Shown piece by piece: positions 53,888 to 61,569 of a DNA stretch of 64,000 nt. The stretch is taken from contig NZ_JNYJ01000018.1 of NCBI RefSeq assembly GCF_000716715.1, forward strand, positions 62,001 to 126,000, given 5' to 3'. The notes under the pieces were generated by a model. The model did not search any database and had not been told where the DNA came from. It worked only from the letters and a program-made list of their open reading frames with translations. Position numbers and translations under genes: made by a program. How positions within the stretch are numbered: the first letter of the stretch is position 1; each line of letters begins with the position of its first letter. This DNA is from Dactylosporangium aurantiacum (GTDB lineage: Bacteria; Actinomycetota; Actinomycetes; Mycobacteriales; Micromonosporaceae).

Positions 53888-54169
53888 ATGATATTGCCAC
53901 GGGTTACCGCCCGGCATGTACTGGCGTTGCATGCGGGCTCGCAGGGGCGCACCGCACTGATCCGCCGAGCCGATGGGCAGCTGCTCGTGGTGACCCCAGA
54001 TGATGCGTTGCAGCTCGTGCTCGACGATGAGGCAGTCCTGGTCTGCACGCGACGCGGTCTGTACGACGAACACGACGGCCTGGACGCCGTCGGAGCGTCG
54101 ACCGGCTCATACACGAGGACCGCTGCGCATCTCGCCCGCATCCTCAACAGCCCACCGCCAACCGCCTGA
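53888..54169 (+). CDS. Small protein of unknown function (93 aa)
   Basis: ATG 53888 opens MILPRVTARHVLALHAGSQG, followed by TALIRRADGQLLVVTPDDAL and a helix-like C-terminus, GSYTRTAAHLARILNSPPPT. There is no signal peptide or recognisable domain. CACAAT at 53876-53881 ends six bases before the ATG, so the message may be leaderless. Amino-acid composition and codon bias look coding, and the frame on the other strand is less convincing. I do not recognise the family. Confidence 0.5.
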   Translation: MILPRVTARHVLALHAGSQGRTALIRRADGQLLVVTPDDALQLVLDDEAVLVCTRRGLYDEHDGLDAVGASTGSYTRTAAHLARILNSPPPTA

Positions 54170-54318
54170 CACCGATTCTGGAGCAACATGCCGACATGCT
54201 TCGAGCGGCAGCGTCGTGCCGCGATCGGCACAGATTCGTCGTGCAACGACAGGGCTCTCTGTTGCCACCTCACCATGACGCGACTGCCATCGGTCCCGGG
54301 CACGATTGACCTGGTCCG

Positions 54319-54834
54319 ATGCCGCTGCATGTAGCGCAGATCGCCGTCTTGCTTCGCCCGCTGCAACTCGTGGCCGACCTCGCCGAGATGCAAGCGCCGG
54401 TCGAGACGCGGACCTGGCGGTTCCGGTCGTTCGAGGCGCTGCTGCTCCAGCACGGCCGCATCTTCACCGCCCCAGCCACAGAGCACGCCGCAGACTTCCG
54501 CGGCCGCAACGGCAGGTGCTACCACAATGCCGCCGAGCTGTCCGACGCCAGCGGACATGCTTACGTCGAAGGCGTCGCTGGTGCGTCCCCGTTCCCGGTC
54601 GGCGTCCAACACGCCTGGTGCGTTGACCGCAACAGCCAGGTCCTCGAACCGACCTGGCCGACCGACCAGCCACGGATCTATTTCGGCATGCCAGTGACCG
54701 CCGCATTCCGCCGCACCGTGTCGCACCCGGCGCTGCTACATCACCATGAAGCCGGAAGAGCACTCCTGCGTCACGGGCTCCCTGCCGGTGCCCAAGTCGA
54801 CGTCGGCGAACCGGTGTCGACGATGCTGCAATAG
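54319..54834 (+). CDS. Small protein with a possible papain-like Cys-His-Asp set
   Basis: A 171-residue soluble protein. GRNGRCYHNAAELS (C67 after a Gly/Asn-rich turn at a helix start), GHAYVEGVAG and VQHAWCVDRNSQVLEPTW (H98, D103) have the order and spacing of a small Cys-His-Asp papain/transglutaminase-like fold. The pattern is familiar from uncharacterised actinobacterial and phage proteins. Function is unknown; an amidase or peptidase role is only a guess. It is separated from the IS element by 15 bases. Confidence 0.6.
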   Translation: MPLHVAQIAVLLRPLQLVADLAEMQAPVETRTWRFRSFEALLLQHGRIFTAPATEHAADFRGRNGRCYHNAAELSDASGHAYVEGVAGASPFPVGVQHAWCVDRNSQVLEPTWPTDQPRIYFGMPVTAAFRRTVSHPALLHHHEAGRALLRHGLPAGAQVDVGEPVSTMLQ

Positions 54835-54866
54835 GAGGGCCTTCGCCCCTGATCTTGGACACGTGA

Positions 54867-55760
54867 TTATGCGGCTTGGGGCAGCGTAGCTGTCGTTGGT
54901 CGGGTTGCTGCTTCGTAGGCGATCGGTGATCGGTGTCCGAGCCTGGAGTGGCGGCGGACGGTGTTGTAGCGGTGCAGCCATCGGAAGGTGGTGAGTCGGG
55001 CGTCGTGTTCGTCGGTGTAGGCGCGGCGGCCTTGCAGGGTCTCGCGTTTCAGTGAGGCGTTGAACGATTCCGCGGCGGCGTTGTCTGCGGAGCTGCCGAC
55101 GGCGCTCATCGACTGCCGGACACCGGCTGCGGTGCAGGCGGCGGCGAACGCCTTGGAGGTGTTCGAGCCCCTGTCGGAGTGGTGGACCAGTTGCTGGTCG
55201 CGCACGTCGCGGGACCAGATGCCGTACTCGAGGGCACCGAGGATCAGGTCCGTGTCGCAGCGGTCACCGGCCTTCCACCCGACGATCCGGTTGGAGAACG
55301 CGTCGCGGACCGCGGCGAGCCAGAACACGCCGTCACCACAGCGGATACGGGTGGCGTCAGCGACCCACAACCGGTCCGGTGCGGTCGCGGTGAAGTGCCG
55401 GTTCACCAGGTCCGGCGCCGGCGTCGCCTTCGGGTCCTGCACCGTTGAGCCGCCGCGCCAGCCGCGGCGCAGGAATGCTCCCTGCCAGCCCTGGCCCGCC
55501 ATCAGCCGCTCGACACGTTTGCGGCCGACGCGGATCCCGTCACGGCGCAGCTGTCGGTGGACCCGGTCCGCGCCATATGTGCAGCCGGACGCGGTCCAGA
55601 TGTCATAGATGTTGGACAGCAACCCCAGGTCGACCAGGTCCCGGTCGCACGGGTCAGCGAACCGCTTGCGCCAGGCGTAGTAGGTCGAAGTGGAAATCTG
55701 CAGAACCCGTAACAGGAGCGCGACCGCGAAGCGGTCCGAGTGTTCGTCGATGAACGTCAT
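54867..55760 (-). CDS. IS3-family transposase OrfB (integrase catalytic domain)
   Basis: 297 residues. The HTH_21-like helical N-terminus (YDIWTASGCTYGADRVHRQL) precedes an rve-type DDE core with D135 (WVADATRIR), D196 (VHHSDRGSN) and E231 (NAAAESFNASLKRE), giving the D-D(34)-E spacing. The end NTVRRHSRLGHRSPIAYE is typical. All catalytic residues are present, so the element may still be active. Its ATG overlaps the OrfA stop (ATGA). A frameshift-made OrfAB fusion, usual in IS3 elements, is possible. Confidence 0.95.
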   Translation of the reverse strand: MTFIDEHSDRFAVALLLRVLQISTSTYYAWRKRFADPCDRDLVDLGLLSNIYDIWTASGCTYGADRVHRQLRRDGIRVGRKRVERLMAGQGWQGAFLRRGWRGGSTVQDPKATPAPDLVNRHFTATAPDRLWVADATRIRCGDGVFWLAAVRDAFSNRIVGWKAGDRCDTDLILGALEYGIWSRDVRDQQLVHHSDRGSNTSKAFAAACTAAGVRQSMSAVGSSADNAAAESFNASLKRETLQGRRAYTDEHDARLTTFRWLHRYNTVRRHSRLGHRSPIAYEAATRPTTATLPQAA

Positions 55761-56068
55761 GACCGTCGCCGGGTCGGGTCGAGCTCCGAGGCGAAATACG
55801 CGCTCGCCGCTTTCAGGATCTCGTTCGCCCGCCGCAGCTCAGCGTTCTCCCGCGCCAGCCTGCGGTTCTCTTCGAGGAGGTCGCTGGACGGCCGGTCGGT
55901 GCGCTCCCCGGCATCAGCCTCAGCCTGCCGGATCCAGTTTCGCAACGCCTCGTGATGCACGCCCAGCTGCTCAGCCAGCCGGCGGATCACCGGCTTGGGG
56001 TCCGACTCCCGATACAGGCGCACAGCGCGCTGCCGCAGATCGTCGGGGTACTTCTTCGGTGCTGCCAC
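55757..56068 (-). CDS. IS3-family transposase OrfA
   Basis: 103 residues. An HTH_Tnp_1 domain (YPDDLRQRAVRLYRESDPKP then LAEQLGVHHEALRNWIRQAE) is followed by a leucine-zipper-like coiled coil (LLEENRRLARENAELRRANE) and the usual ILKAASAYFASELDP end. It binds the element ends and pairs with OrfB. Confidence 0.95.
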   Translation of the reverse strand: MAAPKKYPDDLRQRAVRLYRESDPKPVIRRLAEQLGVHHEALRNWIRQAEADAGERTDRPSSDLLEENRRLARENAELRRANEILKAASAYFASELDPTRRRS

Positions 56069-56104
56069 GGATCTTCCTCCCCACGGCCCATCAGACCATG
56101 ATCA

Positions 56105-56546
56105 AGAAGCTCCATGAAAGCGGGGGTGGCTCACTTCGGCACCTCCGCACGAAAAGCGCATGCCCCGCCGGTGCACCGAAACCATCCCGGCCAGGACCCG
56201 GCCGGCCACCCGGACAACCGAACCGCCAACCCACCCGCCGCCACGACGTCTACATCATCACCAGCAACGAATCCAGCAACCACCCAGACCTGGAACGAAG
56301 ACGACGAACCCAAGGCCCCGCCGAAAAGGTTAAAGATCAAGTTAGACGACCAATGTGTCTGCGGCCATCCGGTGCCGCATCTCGCGACCGAAGGCATGCG
56401 GCCGTGCCGTGTCACCAAGAGTTGCCGGCCGGTTCGCGGTGTTCTCAGGGGACCCGGAGCAGCACGCGGTGAATTGATGACGGCAGGCTGGCGGGAGACG
56501 ATGACGGTGCCGTCGTGGCGCTTGCGTCGTCCTACCAGCGGCAAGG
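56105..56546. other. Stretch without a supportable gene
   Basis: Two frames of about 165 codons overlap on opposite strands. The plus-strand frame has a charged run (RLKIKLDDQCVCGHPVPHLA) that could be the tail of a gene broken by the IS element; the minus frame is low-complexity. The stretch is less GC-rich around 56310-56350. I call neither. Confidence 0.4.
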
Positions 56547-57371
56547 TCATTGGTCGGTATGACGCAGTGGTTTGGATAGCCGGTACTCGTGCCAGTCGTT
56601 TGCGGCGGTCATGATGCGTTTGGTCCATGGGTCTGGGTGGTCGCCGCCAATCTCAGTCCAGAGTCGCGCGTTGGCGGCGGCGAACGCATTCAGTCCTGCG
56701 GTGCTGGCGGAATGCCACGAGGGGATCTGAACGGCGTGACACTCGGCGGATTCGGGGTCATGCCCGGCGGCGATGAGCCAGATCGTCCAGTAGGCGGTGT
56801 CGAGCCAGGGTGCGCCGCGGGTGGCCCAGCCCCAGTCCACGATCCGGGCGTCATCGCCGATGATGATGTTGCTGTTGTTCCAGTCGGTGTGCAGCAGCGT
56901 GTCGCCGGCGAAGTGTAGAAGGTCGTCGTCGTGGGTCACGTAGGCGGCCAGGCGTTGGGTCGCGTCCCGTAGCTCGATCTGCGGTGTCGGGAGTTCGCCG
57001 ATGCGGCGGATGAGGTGTGCGACCTTGGGCAGGTCTGCGGAGCCCGGCTGGTAGTCGGCGTGGCGGCCGGGCAGGGCCTCGAAGATGAGGATGTTCCATC
57101 CGCTGGTCACGGTGTGGGCGATCAGTCTGGGGGCGACGGAGCGCACGTAGGGGGCGATGTCGGCCTCGCGCTGCTGTGTCCAGACCCAGCGGTGGTCACT
57201 CGGCAGCGCCTTCACGAAGTACGCCCCGGTTGCCGTGTGGAGCTTGGCGGCGACGGCGCTGTTCAACCCTTCGGCCGGCGACTCGGTGGACAGGACGGGC
57301 CCGGTTGTCGCTTCGATCGCCGCCCGCGCGGCCGGTGGGAGGTGCTCGTACGGAATACGGATGGTTGACAC
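56547..57371 (-). CDS. Aminoglycoside-phosphotransferase-like kinase
   Basis: A 274-residue protein of the APH/choline-kinase fold. The catalytic loop is LLHTDWNNSN (H161, D163, N168), the metal-binding D179 lies in IVDWGWA, and an N-lobe KALP region carries the likely ATP lysine. GTG 57371 with GAGGAA upstream was chosen over ATG 57413. It follows the 57-aa peptide gene by 84 bases on the same strand and may be the last gene of that operon. It could phosphorylate a small molecule or the peptide product, or give self-resistance; the substrate is unknown. Confidence 0.78.
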   Translation of the reverse strand: MSTIRIPYEHLPPAARAAIEATTGPVLSTESPAEGLNSAVAAKLHTATGAYFVKALPSDHRWVWTQQREADIAPYVRSVAPRLIAHTVTSGWNILIFEALPGRHADYQPGSADLPKVAHLIRRIGELPTPQIELRDATQRLAAYVTHDDDLLHFAGDTLLHTDWNNSNIIIGDDARIVDWGWATRGAPWLDTAYWTIWLIAAGHDPESAECHAVQIPSWHSASTAGLNAFAAANARLWTEIGGDHPDPWTKRIMTAANDWHEYRLSKPLRHTDQ

Positions 57372-57455
57372 GTCTGTTCCTCGCGGGATGCAGTGCCCGG
57401 ACGGCGCCGCCATGGCACGGGCAGCCGCCCGGGGCTCCTACATTTCGGTCTAGGG

Positions 57456-57629
57456 TCAGCGATATGGGTTGTCGTCGCCGCAGCCAGGCTGGTTGGTGCG
57501 GGTGAGGGCCTCGACGTCGGCGACGATGACGATGCCGGTGGGCTCGGCGCCGCCGCCAGCGGCCACGGGAGTCGGGGTGGTGCTGGTCGGTGCTGGGCGC
57601 GGGGTGATCTGGACAGCGGTGACGGTCAT
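57456..57629 (-). CDS. 57-aa putative RiPP precursor peptide
   Basis: ATG 57629 overlaps the radical SAM gene stop (ATGA) and has GAGAGGAA upstream, so it is translated with its likely modifying enzyme. The peptide has a Thr/Pro/Ala-rich leader (MTVTAVQITPRPAPTSTTPT), a GGG turn, a hydrophobic TGIVIVADVEAL stretch that could be the recognition segment, and a polar tail TRTNQPGCGDDNPYR. C50 is the only Cys and Y56 the only aromatic residue, and both lie in the last eight residues, which marks the probable core. An aromatic-x-x triceptide ring is not possible at Y56, because only Arg follows. Chemistry is unknown. Confidence 0.72.
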   Translation of the reverse strand: MTVTAVQITPRPAPTSTTPTPVAAGGGAEPTGIVIVADVEALTRTNQPGCGDDNPYR

Positions 57630-58747
57630 GCTGGGTTCCTCTCGCCGTGTTGACAGTAGTGTTCCAGTGGTGCCTTCGCTTCCTGGTACACGCGGGCCAT
57701 GGGTCGGCATACCCGGCAGGTGGAGGAGAGCGTGCAGCCGCTGCAGCCACCTGTGCGAAGCATTTGGGTGTCTGCGATTCCTGGCAGACGTCTCAGCCCT
57801 TCGGGGCCTTCCGTGATCAGGCTGATGGGGTGGTCGCGGCCGACCTTGCACATCGTGGCGAAGCCGTGCGGGTCGACGTGGAAGGACGTGTGCCCGGCGG
57901 GGCAGCCGGCGAAGATCGCGCTCTTGTCGAGGTAGCCCGGCACCTGCGTGTCGAGGGTGGATCCGTTCCCGGTGTATGTCGGGGAGATGGACCCGTACTC
58001 GCGGCGGGGAAGGTCGATCTCGTCGATCAACGCGCGCATGTCGTCTAGCTCGGCGACGTTGTGTCTGGTGATGATGATCGTCACCTCGACGGGCAGGCCG
58101 GCGGCTGCGGCTGCCTGCAGGCCGCGGTACATGGTCCTGAACGCGCCTCGGGTCTGGGTGAGGGCGTCGGCGGTGTCGGGGCTCGCCCCGTACATCGAGA
58201 CTGTGATCTTGTGCGGTCGGCGGGCGGTGAACATGGCGACGTGGTCGGGGCGGGCGAGGCGGGAGCCGTTGGTGAGGATCTCGAGCATCATCCCGGCGTC
58301 GTGGGCGTATTCGTAGGCGGGCGGGAAGTCGGGGTCGATGAGGGGTTCGCCGCCGGTGATCTGGAACCAGAGCACGCCGACGTCCTGCAGCATGTCGATC
58401 AACGTCAGCTTCTCGTCCAGAGGTAGCCCGGCGAAGGGTCGTTGTTCGAGGTAGCAGTGTTCGCAGGCGAAGTTGCAGCCCTTGTTGATCTCCCAGGAGG
58501 CGCGGCTGTAGGTCACCGGCGCGGTGGAGGGACGGCGTACCGTCACGACGCTGCCGGTCGGGCGCCCGGCGACGTCGATCTGCCATGCCTGCTGGGCAGC
58601 GTCGGCGAACCACGTCGGCACCGGGTGCCCGTGCGTCGCCGCCGCGGCGAGTTCCTCGTAGTGCGCCCTGGGAAGCTGCATCCCCGCCTGCACACCTGGC
58701 CGTACGGCAACGTAGATGTCCTCCTGCGGGCTGACGATCACTTGCAT
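57626..58747 (-). CDS. Radical SAM/SPASM peptide-maturase-like enzyme
   Basis: A 373-residue enzyme. C91-C95-C98 (GCNFACEHCYLEQ) holds the SAM cluster, and GGEP at 132-135 binds SAM. The C-terminal SPASM domain has seven Cys (C282, C300, C335, C338, C344, C347, C365), enough for two auxiliary Fe-S clusters. An ~80-residue N-terminal domain rich in strands may bind the leader peptide. SPASM enzymes install thioether, C-C or C-O links on peptides. The only small coding frame coupled to it is the 57-aa peptide directly downstream. ATG 58747 has AAAGGGG upstream; the long in-frame extension is Arg-rich noise. Confidence 0.9.
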   Translation of the reverse strand: MQVIVSPQEDIYVAVRPGVQAGMQLPRAHYEELAAAATHGHPVPTWFADAAQQAWQIDVAGRPTGSVVTVRRPSTAPVTYSRASWEINKGCNFACEHCYLEQRPFAGLPLDEKLTLIDMLQDVGVLWFQITGGEPLIDPDFPPAYEYAHDAGMMLEILTNGSRLARPDHVAMFTARRPHKITVSMYGASPDTADALTQTRGAFRTMYRGLQAAAAAGLPVEVTIIITRHNVAELDDMRALIDEIDLPRREYGSISPTYTGNGSTLDTQVPGYLDKSAIFAGCPAGHTSFHVDPHGFATMCKVGRDHPISLITEGPEGLRRLPGIADTQMLRTGGCSGCTLSSTCRVCRPMARVYQEAKAPLEHYCQHGERNPA

Positions 58748-58788
58748 CTGTGCCCCTTTCGGTGCTGCGGCTGGATGTGGCTTGGCGT

Positions 58789-58800
58789 GACGTGCACGTC
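58789..58800. promoter_or_regulatory. 12-bp palindrome before the radical SAM gene
   Basis: GACGTGCACGTC is perfect, and it extends to 18 bp with one mismatched pair per arm. It sits in the 167-bp gap between the methyltransferase and SPASM genes, 42 bases upstream of the ATG. Confidence 0.35.
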
Positions 58801-58914
58801 GCACGGCGGCGGATGGGGTCCGTGTCGGACGTCGGGCTCTGGTTGCGGTCCGACGTTCGCGGGACTGTCTGCGCATCTGCCCGTGCAGCGCATCCGGCGA
58901 TCGAGGAGTACACC

Positions 58915-59763
58915 TCATGGCAGCCTTGCCACCGCTGCGTCGAACGCCGCCTGCTCGGCGGGCGCCTCGGGTTTCGGATTCTCGTCCGGGTGCCAGTCGA
59001 CGACCGACACGAGGCCGGGGTCGATGAGGTCGAGTCCGCTGACGAACTGTGCGATCTCGTCGCGGGTGCGGGCGCGGAATGTTCCGTGCCTGGCGGTGGG
59101 TCGGGCGAGGGCGGTGAGGTTGCGGGTCGTGTCGTCGGGCAGCGGGTCGAAGGTGACGTGGGACAGGGCGAGGTAGCTGCCGGGTGGGAGCCGTTCGATG
59201 AGGGTGTTGACCACCTGATAGGGGTGGTCGGTGTCGTCGAGGAAGTGCAGGACCGCCACGAGCAGCAGTCCGATCGGCTGGTGGAAGTCGAGCGTGGCGT
59301 GTGCCTGGGCACTGTTCAGGATGGTTGCCGGGTTGCGGAGGTCTGCCTGCAGGTAGCCGATGGCGTCGGGCTGGGGACTGGTGAGCAGGGCGCGGGCGTG
59401 GGCGACGACCACCGGGTCGTTGTCCACGTACAGCACCCGACTGTCCGGGTTGATGGCGTGGGCGGCTTCGTGCACGTTGGGTGCGGTGGGGTACCCGGTA
59501 CCGACGTCGAGGAACTGACGCACTCCGGCCCGCGCCAGCCAGCGCACGGCGCGGATCAGGAACCTGCGGTTCTCTCGCGCGGCGGTGCGGATGTGCGGGA
59601 ACGTCAGGGCGAGTTCGTCTGCCGAGGCCCGGTCGGCGGCGAAGTTGTCCTTCCCACCGAGCAGGTAATCGTAGCGGCGGGCTGGGTGCGGTCGGGTGGT
59701 GTCGACGCCGAGCCGGTCCAGGTCAACCGGTACCTCCGGCACGCCGGCTTGGCTGGCGGTCAT
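58915..59763 (-). CDS. SAM-dependent methyltransferase (PF04672/DUF574 type)
   Basis: A 282-residue protein of the actinomycete-specific S-adenosyl methyltransferase family. The typical start is RPHPARRYDYLLGGKDNFAA, SAM motif I is RQFLDVGTGYPT (residues 83-92), motif II is RVLYVDNDPVVVAHAR, and GLLLVAVLHFLDDTDHPYQV and SYLALSHVTFDPLP follow. GGGGAG precedes ATG 59763. It lies between the Cys/His module genes and the SPASM gene and may methylate the peptide or a small molecule. Many family members sit near regulators and have no known substrate, so a direct RiPP role is an inference. Confidence 0.88.
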   Translation of the reverse strand: MTASQAGVPEVPVDLDRLGVDTTRPHPARRYDYLLGGKDNFAADRASADELALTFPHIRTAARENRRFLIRAVRWLARAGVRQFLDVGTGYPTAPNVHEAAHAINPDSRVLYVDNDPVVVAHARALLTSPQPDAIGYLQADLRNPATILNSAQAHATLDFHQPIGLLLVAVLHFLDDTDHPYQVVNTLIERLPPGSYLALSHVTFDPLPDDTTRNLTALARPTARHGTFRARTRDEIAQFVSGLDLIDPGLVSVVDWHPDENPKPEAPAEQAAFDAAVARLP

Positions 59764-59809
59764 CGTGTTCTCCCCTCGGCGTCGGTTTTGGACTGCGGGT
59801 GGTGGAGGG

Positions 59810-61348
59810 TCACGGTTGGGCCTGCTGTTGTGAGGAGGCTGGGTCAGCGTTGAGGTGGCACGTGTCGTGGTGGCAGGGGTTTGGGTGGAAGGTCTGGCTG
59901 TGGTGGGTGGCTGTGGTTGCGGCCTGGTCGAGCAGTTGCAGGACCGTGGCGGTGGGGTGTGTGGCGTGGAGGTAGCGCATGAGTGGGTATCGGTGGGTTT
60001 CCGTGTGGCGGTGGCAGCCGATCCGCATGAAGGTGGCGTGGAGCAGCAGGGTGCAGCTGGTCGGGCTGCTCTGAGGGTGTCGGGTCAGCCAGTCGTCGGC
60101 GGCGGTGTCCGCTTCGCGGATGCCGGCGGTGCACCGTCCGTTGGCGTGCAGGGTGATGGCCAGGCGAAGGCGGCAGAGGGCGGCGGCGTCGCGGTGGTCG
60201 AGTTGGTCGGCGAGCCGGACGGTGTCGCGCCAGGCGGCCGGGGTGTGGACTGGCCACGCGTACCGTTGCACCGCTCGTGCGTAGCGGTCGTTCGCGGTGT
60301 GGATCTGGTCGAGGTCGGCGCCGTGCTGGCGCAGCGCGGTGCGGTGGATGTACCCGGCCCAGGCCAATGGTGAGGGCCGCAGCTGGGTGGACCGGGTTCG
60401 GCGCAGGGGTGCCGGGCGGGGTTCAGCGACCGTCGTGTACCAGGCGGCGACGTCAGCCAGCGTGCGGTGGGGTGGGGCCTCGTATGGGTCGAGTCTGTTC
60501 AGGCATGCGGTGATGAACCGCATGAGCAGCGGATCCGCGTGACCGGACGCGTCGACGTGGTGCGTGCTGGCGCGGACCGGGCAGCCTGCTCGTGTGCATT
60601 CGTCGTTGGGGTGGTGGCGCTGGGCGTGTTCGCGGCGGGCGGGTCCGAGGTGCGCGGCGAGGGTGAGCAGGCGCCCTATGGCCGGCTTGCCGGGAACGTC
60701 GGGGACGTCGGTGAGGCGGAGCTGTGCGGTGAGCGCGGTCGCTGCCCGGTGCTGGTGGCAGGCTTCGAGCATGGTGAACGCCTGCATGGTCGCGATGAGG
60801 TCGGCGACGTTGGTGATGCGGTGGTGTCGACGATGGTTGGTGATCGCGGCTTTGGCCGTGTGGCCGGCCTCGGCGCATCGGCCGGCGCGGTGCAGCGCGT
60901 CGGCCAGTGAGATGTGCCGGTCGAGGGCGGCGTCGGTGTTGCCGTGGGCGTCGGCGAGGGTGATCGCCGTTCGGATGGTGGTGATCGCGTCGTGGTGGTG
61001 GCCGAGGCGGCGCAGCGCCTGGCTGAGGGCGTCGGCGCTGGCCAGCATCAGGCCGTGGTCCGGTGGGCCGGGCAGGTGGCGGCTGGCGTGGTGGGCGTAG
61101 CGTGCCCAGGCCAGCGGCGACGGGACGGCGGTCGGGTCGGCGTGGGTGGACTCGACGTAGAGGACGGCGGCGTTGATCAGTTGCCGGTTCGGTCCGACGG
61201 TGATCGGATCGCCGGGCGGTAGGAGGCTGGACAGCAGGGTGCTGGCCTCGTCGTAGCGGCCCTCATCGAGCAGCTTGACAGCGGCTACTGCGGCGGCGCG
61301 GCGTGCCGACACGCTCGGCGGGGCATACGCCCGACGGTGCCCGGTCAT
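59810..61348 (-). CDS. 512-aa protein with two Cys/His-TPR-like modules
   Basis: Unknown family. After an Arg-rich start (TGHRRAYAPPSVSARR) come helical, TPR-like repeats (AAVAAVKLLDEGRYDEASTL). Two copies of one module can be aligned: WARYA at 81-85 / WAGYI at 330-334; a GRC(A/T) turn near 156-158 / 404-406; CHQH at 197-200 / CHRH at 445-448; and a metal-site-like H-x4-H-x4-C-x4-C at 241-256, with H-x4-H-x3-C-x4-C at 483-497. ATG 61348 overlaps the stop of the 74-aa gene (ATGA). It is paralogous to the 779-aa protein. It has no signal or membrane helix. It may be a scaffold, a metal-binding protein or a regulator. Confidence 0.75.
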   Translation of the reverse strand: MTGHRRAYAPPSVSARRAAAVAAVKLLDEGRYDEASTLLSSLLPPGDPITVGPNRQLINAAVLYVESTHADPTAVPSPLAWARYAHHASRHLPGPPDHGLMLASADALSQALRRLGHHHDAITTIRTAITLADAHGNTDAALDRHISLADALHRAGRCAEAGHTAKAAITNHRRHHRITNVADLIATMQAFTMLEACHQHRAATALTAQLRLTDVPDVPGKPAIGRLLTLAAHLGPARREHAQRHHPNDECTRAGCPVRASTHHVDASGHADPLLMRFITACLNRLDPYEAPPHRTLADVAAWYTTVAEPRPAPLRRTRSTQLRPSPLAWAGYIHRTALRQHGADLDQIHTANDRYARAVQRYAWPVHTPAAWRDTVRLADQLDHRDAAALCRLRLAITLHANGRCTAGIREADTAADDWLTRHPQSSPTSCTLLLHATFMRIGCHRHTETHRYPLMRYLHATHPTATVLQLLDQAATTATHHSQTFHPNPCHHDTCHLNADPASSQQQAQP

Positions 61349-61569
61349 GCCAGCAGGTCCAGCCAGACGGGACCTCGACCGGGTGCCGCAGGACGCCGCA
61401 TCGGGTACAGGCGCGGCCGATCCGCCAGGCCGATGGGTTGACCGAGGTCGGTGTGCTGACCGGTGAGCGTCTGCCGGCCGACGCCCTGCCGTTGCCGGTT
61501 GCGGCGCACCGCGCAGACCGTGCGGACCGCGGCAGGTGCTGCCCTGCGTGGGGGTCGCGGCGCGGTCAT
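61345..61569 (-). CDS. 74-aa Arg/Pro-rich protein between the two module genes
   Basis: This frame starts at ATG 61569 inside the TGA of the 779-aa gene and stops (TGA 61347-61345) inside the ATG of the 512-aa gene. The double ATGA coupling is the main reason to accept it. It is basic (TAPRPPRRAAPAAVRTVCAV), has one Cys, and ends PGRGPVWLDLLA. It has no known domain. Its position mirrors that of the partial gene before the 779-aa protein. It could be DNA- or RNA-binding. Confidence 0.55.
   Translation of the reverse strand: MTAPRPPRRAAPAAVRTVCAVRRNRQRQGVGRQTLTGQHTDLGQPIGLADRPRLYPMRRPAAPGRGPVWLDLLA

Larger units (their letters stand above)
54850..56104 (-). mobile_element. IS3-family insertion sequence
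   Basis: About 1.26 kb with the two overlapping transposase frames of IS3 elements, both on the minus strand. Imperfect ends fit TGATCTTGGACACGTG at 54850-54865 and, on the minus strand from 56104, TGATCATGGTCTGATG (11 of 16 match). I see no clear target duplication. It marks the border between the polysaccharide island and the RiPP-like operon. Confidence 0.8.

Noticed and set aside
56131..56628. Minus-strand frame of 165 codons between the IS element and the kinase gene
   Set aside because: Low-complexity composition; it overlaps the end of the kinase gene and an equally open plus frame.
58748..58914. A second precursor peptide in the gap upstream of the radical SAM gene
   Set aside because: Only Arg-rich frames continuous with the enzyme frame are seen; no separate start with an RBS and core-like tail.
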